DNA of 64,000 bases from Roseateles_C aquae. GTDB taxonomy: Bacteria > Pseudomonadota > Gammaproteobacteria > Burkholderiales > Burkholderiaceae_C. Shown in pieces: positions 43,934 to 54,255 of the stretch. The stretch is taken from assembly GCF_032337115.1 (NCBI RefSeq), contig NZ_JAVXZY010000004.1, positions 372,001 through 436,000 of the forward strand, read 5' to 3'. Every line of letters begins with the position of its first letter. Position 1 is the stretch's first letter. The notes beneath the pieces are model-generated. The model had not been told where the DNA came from. It saw only the letters and a list, made by a program, of their open reading frames with translations, and did no database searches. The position numbers and the translations under genes were made by a program.

Positions 43934-44539
43934 ATGACACTGCTGCACTCCCCCGCCTCCGATCGCAACAAGGGCCCCATCCTCGAACAGCTGCAGCGCC
44001 TGCTGCCCGCGCAAGGGCTGGCGTTGGAAATCGCCAGCGGCAGCGGCCAGCATGCGCTGCACTTCTGCGCCGGCCTGCCCGGCTGGACCTGGCAGCCCAG
44101 CGATACCGACGCGAGCGCCCGTGCCTCGGTTGAGGCGCGCCGCCAGCAAGCACAGGATTTGTCCGGCCGGCTGCTGGCGCCGCTGACGCTGGACGTCATG
44201 CAGACCGACTGGCCGCTAGACCATCCCATCGATCTGCTGTTCTGCGCCAATATGTTGCATATCGCACCTTGGAGCTGCTGCGCCAGCTTGATGCGGGGGG
44301 CGGCCCGCCACCTCGCACCTGCGGGTCTGCTGCTCACCTATGGGCCCTATCTGGTGCCAGGTCTTGCCACAGCGCCCAGCAATCTGGCCTTCGACGCCGA
44401 TCTGCGCCTGCGCAACCCGGCCTGGGGCTTGCGTTCGCTCGATGAGGTGAGCCGAGAGGCCGAGGCGGCCGGTCTGCAACTGCGCGAACAGGTCGAGATG
44501 CCCGCCAACAACCGGCTGCTTGTTTTCGCCCACCGCTGA
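43934..44539 (+). CDS. DUF938 SAM-dependent methyltransferase
   Basis: A 201-residue protein starting with HSPASDRNKGPILEQLQRLL, followed by the SAM-binding LEIASGSGQHALHFCAGLPG (about 31-50) and WQPSDTD. The region DLLFCANMLHIAPWSCC holds motif post-I/IV. This is the DUF938 methyltransferase-like family, with unknown substrate, widespread in proteobacteria. It begins 16 bp after the EAL gene and may share its transcript. Confidence 0.88.
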   Translation: MTLLHSPASDRNKGPILEQLQRLLPAQGLALEIASGSGQHALHFCAGLPGWTWQPSDTDASARASVEARRQQAQDLSGRLLAPLTLDVMQTDWPLDHPIDLLFCANMLHIAPWSCCASLMRGAARHLAPAGLLLTYGPYLVPGLATAPSNLAFDADLRLRNPAWGLRSLDEVSREAEAAGLQLREQVEMPANNRLLVFAHR

Positions 44540-44557
44540 GAGCAGCAGCGCGCAAGC

Positions 44558-44938
44558 TCAGCGGCTCAGCTTGGCCAGGCCCAGCTTGACCCCGCTGACA
44601 AAGCTGCCGTGCCCGGCATCGACACTCAGATCAATGCGGCCATCCTGACTCCGCCATTGGCCTGCCTTGTATTCATGCAGCAGCACCTCAGGGCGATCAT
44701 CAAGACTGGCCAGCAGCTGGCAGCCCTGGGCCTTCAACTTCAGTGTTTGCCCATTGTCTAGCTGATAGTCGCCTGCCGATGCCTTGGCAAGGATGCGTGT
44801 CATGCCGGCGGATCGGCACGACAGGGATTCCGGTTCGGCCACGCGGGCTTGGGCCAGTCCGTGGCCCGACAGCGCGGCGGCAAGGGTAAGCGCCAAGCCA
44901 ATGGTGCGACGAGTCGTATAGCGTGAAGAGATGAGCAT
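44558..44938 (-). CDS. Small exported protein of unknown function
   Basis: A 126-residue protein with a signal peptide (about 12-33; TIGLALTLAAALSGHGLAQA) and a small beta-rich mature part with two Cys (CRSAG, QGCQLL) that may form a disulphide. AGGAGG four bases before the ATG at 44938 sets the start; the longer frame to 45061 is rejected. I recognise no domain. It lies convergent to the DUF938 gene, separated by 18 bp. Confidence 0.65.
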   Translation of the reverse strand: MLISSRYTTRRTIGLALTLAAALSGHGLAQARVAEPESLSCRSAGMTRILAKASAGDYQLDNGQTLKLKAQGCQLLASLDDRPEVLLHEYKAGQWRSQDGRIDLSVDAGHGSFVSGVKLGLAKLSR

Positions 44939-45330
44939 AGGGCCTCCTCGGCAAGGACGGCTCCGAAAGCTCTTCACCGTGATGAGCAACTGCGTCCATT
45001 GCATGCTGACAGTCTGGGCGCTGCAATCACGACCTTCATGCGGCAAGCGACAAGCAGGCAAAAGCAGCGCATGAAATGCAGTTTCGAGCGATGTTCAAGC
45101 TGCCCGAAGAAATTCCGGCCAATCGACCAGATAGCCGATGGATACGGGCCAAACTCGATTCCATGATTCTCGCAATCAGCTCAGCATGACCGCGGTCACG
45201 GCGACCGCTGGCACAGATGACTTTCGACTGCCTGCCGCCATGGCGATGCATCCATTGAGCGTTTGCGAAGCCTGCTGTCATACAGCCCGCCCATACTCAG
45301 GCGCGGCACAGCCATCGCAGGTGTTTCACG
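44939..45330. other. 392-bp gene-free region
   Basis: The stretch is the divergent upstream region of the small exported protein (minus) and DUF3422 gene (plus). Overlapping short frames are present on both strands but none has a plausible start site or family motif. I see no tRNA, terminator or known riboswitch. It is slightly poorer in GC than the flanks, consistent with promoters, but no convincing -35/-10 pair stands out. Confidence 0.5.
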
Positions 45331-46668
45331 ATGACCATGGATCCCGGCTCCGACCTGACCCATCAACGCGCCGCCCTGCCGCCCGACGACGCCGAGCGCA
45401 GCCTCCTGCATAACGAGGTACATGCGCGCCCTTCGGCACGCATACGCTTGCCGGCCTTCATCGTCTATGTGGCGGTGCTCAATGAGGGCATCAGCCGCGA
45501 GCAGGAATGCGAACACCTGCGCCGGCTGCCGGGGCAGCAGCAGCTGGACGCCGCCGATCTGCGCGGCAACTTCCTGCGCCTGCGCGGCGCCGGCCACACG
45601 GTCAAATGGGAGCGGCACAGCGAGTTCACCCGCTATTCCATCGTCCAGCCGCTGCCGCCCGAGGCCCTGCTCGGTGCCGAAGATCCCGATCTCTTGCATG
45701 CGCTCAAGGTCGACCCGGCCTGGCTGGCCGCCATTCCCGGCCGCACGATGGCCGCCATCAGCCTGACGCTGCTGGAGCAGGATCTGGCCGACGCGCCCGC
45801 GGCGCTGGCGCTGGCGACGCGCTGGCTGGGTGGCCCTCCGGTGCTGGCCTCGCTGATGGGCGGCGGGCATTCGATGGTGGTGACCGACTTCCGCCTGCGC
45901 CCCAGCGGCTTTGAGCGGATGCTGGTGCTGGCCCAACCGGGCACCAGCGAGACACGGGCCGGCCGCATCTCGCAGCGTCTGCTGGAGCTGGAGACCTACC
46001 GGCTGATGGCATTGCGCGGCCTGCCGGTGGCCAAGGCGCTGGCGCCGATGCTGGGCGAGGCCGAGGCGGCGCTGGTGCGGGTGACCGACGATCTGATCGC
46101 CAAGACCCAATCCGAGCAGCAACTGCTTGACGCGCTGATCGCCATTGCGGCGCGCGTCGAACGGGCGACCGCCCAGCATGTCTACCGCTTCTCGGCCACC
46201 GAGGCCTATGCGGCGCTGGTGCGCCAGCGCATCCTGGAGCTGCGCGAAAAGCCGATTCCTGGCACGCAGACGCTGGGCGAATTCATGCAGCGCCGGCTCT
46301 CGCCTGCCATTGCGACGGTGGCGGCCAGCGCGCAGCGCCTGGCCTCGCTGTCGGCCCGCACCGAACGGGCCAGCGCCCTGCTGCGCACCCGCGTCGACAT
46401 CGCCACCGAAACGCAGAACCAGCAGTTGCTGGCGCAGCTGACCCGGGGTCAGTCCTTGCAGCTGAAGCTGCAGAGCACGGTGGAAGGGCTGTCAATCGCC
46501 GCCATCTCCTACTACGTGATCAGCCTCTTGCTCTACGGTGGCAAGGCCCTGAAATCAGCAGGGCTGCCGCTCAATCCCGAGCTGCTGGCCGGCGCGCTGA
46601 TTCCGGCGGTGCTGTGGGCGGTCTGGCGCGGCAACCGGCGCATTCACGCCGATCTGCACGGGCATTGA
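45331..46668 (+). CDS. DUF3422 family membrane protein
   Basis: A 445-residue protein with the strictly typical N-terminus LHNEVHARPSARIRLP (about 26-41), a conserved HxxFxRY (HSEFTRYSI) and two C-terminal transmembrane helices (about 388-405 and 415-432) before a short basic tail. The middle is helical with possible coiled coil. DUF3422 is widespread in alpha- and betaproteobacteria and is uncharacterised. ATG codons at 45331 and 45337 are both possible. Confidence 0.87.
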   Translation: MTMDPGSDLTHQRAALPPDDAERSLLHNEVHARPSARIRLPAFIVYVAVLNEGISREQECEHLRRLPGQQQLDAADLRGNFLRLRGAGHTVKWERHSEFTRYSIVQPLPPEALLGAEDPDLLHALKVDPAWLAAIPGRTMAAISLTLLEQDLADAPAALALATRWLGGPPVLASLMGGGHSMVVTDFRLRPSGFERMLVLAQPGTSETRAGRISQRLLELETYRLMALRGLPVAKALAPMLGEAEAALVRVTDDLIAKTQSEQQLLDALIAIAARVERATAQHVYRFSATEAYAALVRQRILELREKPIPGTQTLGEFMQRRLSPAIATVAASAQRLASLSARTERASALLRTRVDIATETQNQQLLAQLTRGQSLQLKLQSTVEGLSIAAISYYVISLLLYGGKALKSAGLPLNPELLAGALIPAVLWAVWRGNRRIHADLHGH

Positions 46669-46672
46669 GCTT

Positions 46673-47872
46673 TCAGGCGCCAGCGCCAGCCTCGGCCGCC
46701 GCCGGGCCATGGCCCTCGCCGCGTTCATAGACCACATTGGCGCGGCCCACCAGCAAGGGATCGAGCGCGCCGATCTTGTCCAGATCCTTGTTGGTGTAGG
46801 GCAGCTGGTGCAATACATAGCGCATCGCATTGAGCCGCGCGCGCTTCTTGCAGTCGGACTTCACCACCGTCCAGGGCGCCTCGGCGATATCGGTATGAAA
46901 GAACATCGCTTCCTTGGCCTTGGTATAGCTGTCCCATTTGTCCAGCGAGGCCAGATCAATCGGCGAGAGCTTCCACTGCTTCAGCGGATGGGCCCGCCGT
47001 TCCTTGAAGCGGCGCCGCTGCTCGGCGCGGCTGACCGAGAACCAGAACTTGATCACATGGACGCCGGAGCGCACCAGATTGCGTTCGAACTCCGGCGCCT
47101 GGCGCATGAACTCGTTGTACTCGTCGTTGCTGCAAAAACCCATCACCCGCTCAACGCCGGCGCGGTTGTACCAGCTGCGATCGAACATCACGATCTCGCC
47201 GGCCGTAGGCAGATGCTGCACATAGCGCTGGAAATACCACTGGCCGCGCTCGACATCGCTGGGCTTCTCCAGCGCCACGACGCGCGCGCCGCGAGGATTC
47301 AGATGCTCCATGAAGCGCTTGATCGTGCCACCCTTGCCGGCGGCGTCACGCCCCTCGAACAGGATCACCACCTTGGCTCCGGTCGACTTGACCCAGGCCT
47401 GCAGCTTCAGCAGCTCGACCTGCAGCCGGTACTTCTGCCGCTCATAGCTCTTGCGCGACAGCAGATTCTTGTAGGGGTAGCCGCCACGGCGCCAGCTCGG
47501 CGACAACTCTTCGTCCGGGTCGACGCCCGTGCTGCCGGGATGGGCCAGCTCGGCCAGCAGCGCCTGGCGCAGGGCCTGCGCATCGTCGGCCGAGGCACCG
47601 GCCACGACGGCCCTGACCGAGCTGGCCAGCGCCTCCGGGCCGCCGCTGGCGACAATGTCCTTCAGCGCTTCAAGCTCGCGTGCCTGGGCCTTGTCGACCG
47701 CCTCACGGACCACGTGGCGAGCGATCCGGTCGGCGTCGACGCTGCCTGCCGTGTCACCGCTGCGCGCCCGGCGGGCGCGTGGCGCGGCCTTCGGCGCCGG
47801 CTTCACCGCGGCCTGGCGCGGCGCCGCAGCGATCTTGCTGCGGCGCGGGGCGGTGGATTTGGCTGCGGGCAT
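46673..47872 (-). CDS. ppk2: Polyphosphate kinase 2 family protein
   Basis: A 399-residue protein with PPK2 motifs: Walker A FEGRDAAGKGGT (172-183), lid HLNPRGARVVALEKPS and Walker B VMFDRSWYNRAGVE (228-241). PPK2 transfers phosphate between polyphosphate and (d)NDP or NMP; a one-domain enzyme with this lid sequence is typically class I, using ADP or GDP. An unusual 40-residue N-terminus is rich in Ala, Pro, Lys and Arg. It resembles the basic tails of PhaM and histone H1-like proteins. It is convergent with the DUF3422 gene (4 bp apart). Confidence 0.92.
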   Translation of the reverse strand: MPAAKSTAPRRSKIAAAPRQAAVKPAPKAAPRARRARSGDTAGSVDADRIARHVVREAVDKAQARELEALKDIVASGGPEALASSVRAVVAGASADDAQALRQALLAELAHPGSTGVDPDEELSPSWRRGGYPYKNLLSRKSYERQKYRLQVELLKLQAWVKSTGAKVVILFEGRDAAGKGGTIKRFMEHLNPRGARVVALEKPSDVERGQWYFQRYVQHLPTAGEIVMFDRSWYNRAGVERVMGFCSNDEYNEFMRQAPEFERNLVRSGVHVIKFWFSVSRAEQRRRFKERRAHPLKQWKLSPIDLASLDKWDSYTKAKEAMFFHTDIAEAPWTVVKSDCKKRARLNAMRYVLHQLPYTNKDLDKIGALDPLLVGRANVVYERGEGHGPAAAEAGAGA

Positions 47873-47963
47873 GGGCGCTCTCCTGGGCTGTCATCAAAGC
47901 ATCACGATGGCAGCCCAGTGTGAGCCTGTCCTTGACCGGCATCAAGCGAAATAGAGCCGGGAT

Positions 47964-49259
47964 TCAGAGCAGATGCAGGCGCCGCGCCGCCTCGCGCAAT
48001 TCGCCACGGAAGTCCGGGTGAGCGATGGCAATCATCTCGGCCGCGCGCTGCTTGGCCGATTTGCCGCGCAGTTGCGCCACGCCGTATTCGCTAACCACAT
48101 AGTTGATGTCGTTCTTGCCGGTGGTCTGGTGGGTACCGGGCGAGAGCGTCGGCACGATGCGCGAGATGCTGTCGTCCTTGGCCGTCGAGGGCAGCACGAT
48201 GAAGGCCTTGCCGCCACGCGAGCGGTTGGCCGCGCGCACAAAGTCGACCTGGCCGCCGGTGCCCGAGTAAGGCACGGGCCCCAGGCTTTCCGAGCCGCAT
48301 TGGCCCAGCAGATCGATCTGCAGCGTGGCGTTGATGGCAACGAGCTTGTCGTTCTGCCCGGCCAGATAGGGATCGTTGGTGAAATCGACCGGGTGGATCT
48401 CCAGGCCCGGGTTGCGATCCAGCATCCGGTAGAGCTTTTGCGAGCCCAGCGCAAAGGTGGCGACCATCTTGCCCGGCAGGTAGTTCTTGCGCGCATTGGT
48501 GACGACGCCGGCCTCGACCAGGCTCAGGATGCCGTCGCCGATCATCTCGGTGTGCACGCCCAGATCGCGCTTGGCGGTCAGCTGCATCACCACCGCGTCG
48601 GGAATGCCGCCGTAGCCAATCTGTAGCGTCGAACCGTCCTCGATCATGTCGGCCACATACTTGCCGATGGCCTCCTGCACCGGGCCGATCTTGGGCAGGC
48701 CCACCTCGGTCAGCGGCGCCTCGCTCTCGACCACAGCTGCCAGCTGCGAGATATGCACATGGCAGTTGCCAAAGGCAAAGGGCACGTTCGGGTTGACCTC
48801 CAGCACCACCACGCGGGCGCGGGCGATCGCTGCCATCGTGTAGTCCGCCCCCAGGCTGAGCGAGAAATAGCCATGGGCATCCATCGGCGAGGCGATCGCA
48901 AACACCACATCGGCAGCCATCAGGCCGCGTTCGATCAGCTGTGGCATCTCCGAGAAGTAGCTGGGAATGAAGTCGATCCAGCCGGCCTGGCCGCCAGCTC
49001 GCGAGGCGGCGCCATAGAAATAGGCCAGGTGGCGCACATGCGCGCTCGTCTCGGGATCGAAGTAGCCGAACTTGCGCACCGGCAGGATCTGGCAGACCTT
49101 GACGTCCTGAAAGCGGCGGCGCTGCTCGGACAAGGCCCCCAGCAGCTCGGGCGGCTCACCAACGCCCGTCGGCACAACAATGGTGTCGCCGTCGCGGAGA
49201 TGGCTCAGCGCCTCGGCGGCGCTGACGAGCTTCTGGCGGTACAGATCCTGGGCAGACAT
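47964..49259 (-). CDS. Acetyl-CoA hydrolase/CoA transferase (4-hydroxybutyrate CoA-transferase-like)
   Basis: A 431-residue class I CoA transferase. It starts YRQKLVSAAEALSHLRDGDTIVVPTGVGEPPEL, keeps SPMDAHGYFSLSLGADYT and has the catalytic Glu in VHTEMIGDG (about residue 240), then GGQVDFVRAANRSRGGKAFI. Family members transfer CoA between acetyl-CoA and other acyl groups (acetate, propionate, succinate, 4-hydroxybutyrate). No pathway partner lies next to it. It is 62 bp downstream of the glpD stop on the same strand, but a link to glycerol use is not obvious. Confidence 0.9.
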   Translation of the reverse strand: MSAQDLYRQKLVSAAEALSHLRDGDTIVVPTGVGEPPELLGALSEQRRRFQDVKVCQILPVRKFGYFDPETSAHVRHLAYFYGAASRAGGQAGWIDFIPSYFSEMPQLIERGLMAADVVFAIASPMDAHGYFSLSLGADYTMAAIARARVVVLEVNPNVPFAFGNCHVHISQLAAVVESEAPLTEVGLPKIGPVQEAIGKYVADMIEDGSTLQIGYGGIPDAVVMQLTAKRDLGVHTEMIGDGILSLVEAGVVTNARKNYLPGKMVATFALGSQKLYRMLDRNPGLEIHPVDFTNDPYLAGQNDKLVAINATLQIDLLGQCGSESLGPVPYSGTGGQVDFVRAANRSRGGKAFIVLPSTAKDDSISRIVPTLSPGTHQTTGKNDINYVVSEYGVAQLRGKSAKQRAAEMIAIAHPDFRGELREAARRLHLL

Positions 49260-49321
49260 GGCGGCTCACTACAGTCAAACTGAGCCCCAGTCTGGGCACC
49301 GCGGCTGACGCCAGCTTGACC

Positions 49322-50878
49322 TCAAGCCGACTTTTGAGGGGCTTCAGCCACAGCACAAGCCAGCCAGTCCGCCACCGCCTGGCGCTGCGCCTCGCTGTAA
49401 TGCAGGCCCAGCTTGGAGCGCCGCCACAGCACATCGTCGGCCGTCAGCGCCCATTCCTCGCGCTGCAGATAGCGCAGCTCGATCTCGAACAGACCCGGCG
49501 CGATCTCCAGGCCAAGATCGCGCACGCTCTTGGCCGCCCCCAGCACCCGCGAGACCCGCGAGCCATAGGCGCGCGCCAGGCGCCGCGCCAGCGCTGGCGG
49601 CAGATAGGGATGGCGGCGCAGCAACGCCAGCACCAGGCGCTCGAAGTCCTGATCGGGGCGTTGCGCCGGGCCGATCCACAGGCTCAGATCGCCGCCGGGC
49701 AGGCGGGCCTCGCGGGTCCAGGCCGGGCGGGGATCGCCAAGCAGCTGGGCGATCTGGTCAGCGGCCTCCTCGGCCAGCTTGCGGAAGGTGGTGATCTTGC
49801 CGCCCCAGACGGTCATCAGCGGCGCGCCATCGGCATGCGTCTCCAGCAGGTAGTCACGCGTCACCGCCGATGCATTGCCGGATTCATCGTCCAGCAGCGG
49901 GCGCACGCCGGCGTAGCTCCAGACCACGTCGGCCGGTGTGAGCGGCGCCTTCAAATAGCGGCTGGCCTGCTCGCACAAATAGTCGATCTCGGCGCCATCG
50001 ATCTCGGCGCGATCGGCCAGCGCCTGCTCGGGCGGCAGCTCGACATCGGTGGTGCCGATCAGTGTGAACGCGCCTTCATAGGGGATGGCAAAGATGATGC
50101 GGCCATCGGGGTTCTGGAACAGATAGGCATGGTCATGCTGGAAGCGCTGCCGCACGACGATATGGCTGCCCTTGACCAGGCGCAGATGTCGCTTGGCCAG
50201 CTGCTCGCCGGCCAGCGGCCGCGCCACTTCGCGCAGCAGCTGCTCGGCCCAGGGCCCGGCGGCATTGACCAGCGCCCGCGCGCGCACCTGCCGCTCACCG
50301 CCCGCCGTGGCCAGCGTCGCCAGCCAGCCATCGGCCTCGCGCTGCAGCCGCGTGCAGGGGCTGCGGGTCAGAATCTCGGCGCCGCGGTCGCGGGCGTCGA
50401 GTGCGTTCAACACGACCAGCCGCGCATCATCAACCCAGCCATCGGAATAGACAAAGCCGCGCTTGAAGCGTGGCTGCAGTGGCTCGCCCAGCGGCTGCTT
50501 GCTCAAACGCACGCCGCGCGAGCCGGGCAGGAACTCGCGCCGGGCCAGATGGTCGTAGAGAAAAAGGCCAATCCGTATCATCCAGGCCGGCCGCATCGCC
50601 GCGTCATGCGGCATCACGAAACGCAGCGGCCAGATGAGGTGCGGCGCGCTCCTGAGCAGCAACTCGCGCTCCTGCAGCGCCTTGCGCACCAGGCTGAACT
50701 CGTAGTACTCCAGATAGCGCAGGCCGCCGTGGATCAGCTTGGTGGACGATGACGAGGTATGCGCCGCCAGGTCATCGCGTTCGCACAGCAGCACCTTGAA
50801 TCCGCGTCCGGCCAGATCACGCGCAATCCCTGCGCCATTGATGCCGCCGCCGACGATCAGTACGTCAAAATGATCCAT
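49322..50878 (-). CDS. glpD: Aerobic glycerol-3-phosphate dehydrogenase
   Basis: A 518-residue FAD enzyme. The dinucleotide-binding DVLIVGGGINGAGIARDLAGRG (5-26), TSSSSTKLIHGGLRYLEYYEF (42-62), RARALVNAAGPWAEQLL and WGGKITTFRKLAEEAADQI are typical. It oxidises glycerol-3-phosphate to dihydroxyacetone phosphate at the inner membrane, feeding quinones. It is divergent from glpK, with only 16 bp between start codons and no clear ribosome-binding site. Confidence 0.95.
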   Translation of the reverse strand: MDHFDVLIVGGGINGAGIARDLAGRGFKVLLCERDDLAAHTSSSSTKLIHGGLRYLEYYEFSLVRKALQERELLLRSAPHLIWPLRFVMPHDAAMRPAWMIRIGLFLYDHLARREFLPGSRGVRLSKQPLGEPLQPRFKRGFVYSDGWVDDARLVVLNALDARDRGAEILTRSPCTRLQREADGWLATLATAGGERQVRARALVNAAGPWAEQLLREVARPLAGEQLAKRHLRLVKGSHIVVRQRFQHDHAYLFQNPDGRIIFAIPYEGAFTLIGTTDVELPPEQALADRAEIDGAEIDYLCEQASRYLKAPLTPADVVWSYAGVRPLLDDESGNASAVTRDYLLETHADGAPLMTVWGGKITTFRKLAEEAADQIAQLLGDPRPAWTREARLPGGDLSLWIGPAQRPDQDFERLVLALLRRHPYLPPALARRLARAYGSRVSRVLGAAKSVRDLGLEIAPGLFEIELRYLQREEWALTADDVLWRRSKLGLHYSEAQRQAVADWLACAVAEAPQKSA

Positions 50879-50894
50879 CGCCCTACTCTAAAGC
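50879..50894. promoter_or_regulatory. 16-bp divergent glpD/glpK spacer
   Basis: The whole space between the two start codons is 16 bp. It contains TACTCT (50884-50889) reading toward glpK and, as its near-complement, TAGAGT (50890-50885) reading toward glpD. Either could be a weak -10 element placed so close to the ATG that the mRNA would be leaderless. Confidence 0.45.
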
Positions 50895-52397
<1,503 letters not shown>

Positions 52398-52398
52398 G

Positions 52399-53016
52399 CT
52401 AGCGGCGCCGCGCCCGGATGCGGCTCAGGCTGACCGGCGTGATGCCCAGAAAGCGGGCCAGATCCTTGAGCGGAATACGCTCGGCCAGGCCCGGCTCGGC
52501 GGCCAGAAAGGCGGCGTAGCGCTCGGGTGGCGTCAGCGTCAGCAACTCGAGTTCGCGCTGCTCCTTCAGCGCCGCGAAGCGCTGCATCGCCCGGTACAGC
52601 GCCAGCAGCCAGGCCGGCTCGCGCGCCGCCAGCGCCTCGAGCTCGCGGTAGTCCAGCCGCTCCAGCTCGCTGGCCTCGATCGCACTGACCGAAAAGCTGC
52701 TGCGCCCGCCGGCACTCAGCGCGGCCAGGCTGCCGAAGAACATGCCCTCGTGGCTGAAGCTCTTGATCCATTCCTGGCCATCGGCGCGCAGATAGTGAAG
52801 TTTCAGCAGGCCGCTGCGCACCACATAGACATAGGGATGAAGCTGCTCGGCACCGAACAGCTCGGCGCCGGCGGCCACGCGAACGCGCTGAACGCTCGGC
52901 ATGGCGCTGCCAAGGGTCAGGTCTTGCCCGGCCAAGGCACCGAGCAGGCGCAGTGCGGCGCTGTCGGCGGCTTCGAGCACCGGCGTGACGCTGGAATTAA
53001 CGTTTGTAAACGACAT
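52399..53016 (-). CDS. Crp/Fnr family transcriptional regulator
   Basis: A 205-residue regulator with a cyclic-nucleotide-binding-like beta-barrel (about 45-130; VRVAAGAELFGAEQLHPYVYVVRSGLLKLHYL), a long dimerisation helix and a C-terminal helix-turn-helix (IPLKDLARFLGITPVSLSRIRA) that ends almost at the stop. There is no Cys at all, so it cannot hold an Fnr-type Fe-S cluster. The ligand, if any, is unknown. It is convergent to glpK and divergent from the SDR gene. A palindrome CGTTTgtAAACG sits in its codons 2-5. The ATG at 53016 is chosen over the longer shadow frame. Confidence 0.87.
   Translation of the reverse strand: MSFTNVNSSVTPVLEAADSAALRLLGALAGQDLTLGSAMPSVQRVRVAAGAELFGAEQLHPYVYVVRSGLLKLHYLRADGQEWIKSFSHEGMFFGSLAALSAGGRSSFSVSAIEASELERLDYRELEALAAREPAWLLALYRAMQRFAALKEQRELELLTLTPPERYAAFLAAEPGLAERIPLKDLARFLGITPVSLSRIRARRR
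53001..53012. promoter_or_regulatory. Palindrome CGTTT-GT-AAACG at the Crp/SDR divergent start
   Basis: Five-base arms with a two-base spacer lie within the first codons of the Crp-type regulator and about 33 bp before the SDR start. Position and symmetry suit an operator for the dimeric regulator itself. Confidence 0.45.
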
Positions 53017-53044
53017 GGCTGCGGGCGCCCGGTTGAATGGCGCC

Positions 53045-53821
53045 ATGGATTCAAACACATCATCTGGACAAAGACTGTGGCTGGTCACCGGCGCCAGTTC
53101 GGGCATAGGCCGCGCCATCGCGCTGCAACTGGCCGCCGCCGGCGACCGCGTGATCGCCTGGGGCCGCGATGCCGAGCGCCTGGCGGCGCTGCAGGCGCAA
53201 GTGCCGGGCATTGTCGACACCGGTTGCGTCGACCTGGACGATCTCGATGCGCTGCCGCAGGCGCTGCAGCAGGGCCTGGCGCGCTGGCCAACGCTCAACG
53301 GCCTGGTGCACTGCGCCGGCATCCAGCGCGAGCGGCTGTTCGACGCTGAGGGCTATGGCGCCGCGGCCATCGCCGAGGAGCTGCGCATCAATCTGGCCGC
53401 GCCGCTGATCCTCACCCAGGCGCTGCTGCCGCAGCTGCGCCGCCAATCCCGGGAGCCTGGCGGCGCCCGGCTGGTGCTGGTCACCAGTGCGCTGGCCCAT
53501 GCGCCCAAGCGCCACGCTGCCGTCTACAACGCCAGCAAGGCCGGCCTGGCCGTGTTCGTGCAAAGCCTGCGCGCCCAGTTGCAGCGAGAGCTGCAGGCAC
53601 CGGCCTTGCAGCTGATGGAGCTGATCCCGCCACTCGTTGACACGCCGATGACCGCCGGCCGCGGACGTCACAAGCTGCCGCCCGAGGCGGTGGCTGCCGC
53701 GCTGCTGCGCACACTGCGCCGCCCGCGTCTGCCCGCCCAGCTGTGGGTAGGCCGTGCCGCGCTGCTGCCCTGGCTGCTGCGCCTGGCACCCGCGCAGACG
53801 CGCCGGCTGATGCTGCGCTGA
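53045..53821 (+). CDS. Short-chain dehydrogenase/reductase
   Basis: A 258-residue NAD(P)-dependent oxidoreductase. TGASSGIG (15-22) is the cofactor motif and Ser148, Tyr161 and Lys165 (SALAH..., YNASK) form the catalytic triad. The ending RRPRLPAQLWVGRAALLPWLLRLAP is like the DltE-type SDRs. It probably acts on an alcohol or ketone; nothing further can be said. It is divergent from the Crp-type gene (28 bp) and is followed by the darcynin gene at 38 bp, so it likely forms a two-gene unit with it. Confidence 0.88.
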   Translation: MDSNTSSGQRLWLVTGASSGIGRAIALQLAAAGDRVIAWGRDAERLAALQAQVPGIVDTGCVDLDDLDALPQALQQGLARWPTLNGLVHCAGIQRERLFDAEGYGAAAIAEELRINLAAPLILTQALLPQLRRQSREPGGARLVLVTSALAHAPKRHAAVYNASKAGLAVFVQSLRAQLQRELQAPALQLMELIPPLVDTPMTAGRGRHKLPPEAVAAALLRTLRRPRLPAQLWVGRAALLPWLLRLAPAQTRRLMLR

Positions 53822-53859
53822 AGCCCTTCCCCGATCCCCCCGCCCCAACAAGGACCCCG

Positions 53860-54195
53860 ATGAACTGCTGCTTTCTCCTCGTCAACGCCCTGCCCGCCTG
53901 GTTGCGCCTGCCCCGCGAGCAGCGCGCGCACATCTTCGAGACCGAGGTGCTCAGCCTGCTGCCCCGCTATCCGGGGCTGAAGCTGCGTCACTTCGATTGC
54001 GAGGCCTACTCAGCGGTGTGCAGCGATGTGCTGATGCTCGAAGTGCCCGACGCCAAGACCCTGCACTTCTTCATCGAGGGTTTGCGCGACAGCAGCATCC
54101 ACACCGTGCCCTACTTCGAAGTGCGCCACGTGCTGCCGGCCTGGGAGGATGGGTTCAGGGCCTACGAAGCCCAAGGCGAACTCGCAAGCACATGA
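53860..54195 (+). CDS. Darcynin family protein
   Basis: A 111-residue cytoplasmic protein. CCFLLVNALPAWLRLPREQR at the start, LRHFDCEAYSAVCSDVLMLEVPD in the centre and TVPYFEVRHVLPAWEDGFRAYE at the end match the darcynin family, small proteins of unknown function with a predicted ferredoxin-like (dimeric alpha/beta-barrel) fold. An AGGA sits six bases upstream of the ATG. It lies after an SDR under a divergent Crp-type regulator; a role in a small-molecule response is an inference. Confidence 0.8.
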   Translation: MNCCFLLVNALPAWLRLPREQRAHIFETEVLSLLPRYPGLKLRHFDCEAYSAVCSDVLMLEVPDAKTLHFFIEGLRDSSIHTVPYFEVRHVLPAWEDGFRAYEAQGELAST

Positions 54196-54229
54196 AAAAA
54201 CCCCGCGGGCCCAAAGGCACCGCGGGGTT
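54194..54229 (-). terminator. Rho-independent terminator, mainly for minus-strand TonB receptor
   Basis: The stem AACCCCGCGG (54199-54208) and CCGCGGGGTT (54220-54229) encloses an 11-base loop. Read on the minus strand it ends in TTTTTT (54200-54195), a strong terminator 27 bases after the receptor stop. On the plus strand only TTCTTG follows, so termination of the darcynin transcript is weaker. It overlaps the darcynin stop codon. Confidence 0.9.
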
Positions 54230-54255
54230 CTTGCAAGGCCCTGCCTTGGTGCTGC

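Noticed and set aside
45036..45413. Small open frames on both strands in the gap before DUF3422
   Set aside because: No ribosome-binding site or recognisable sequence; they overlap each other and the DUF3422 start.
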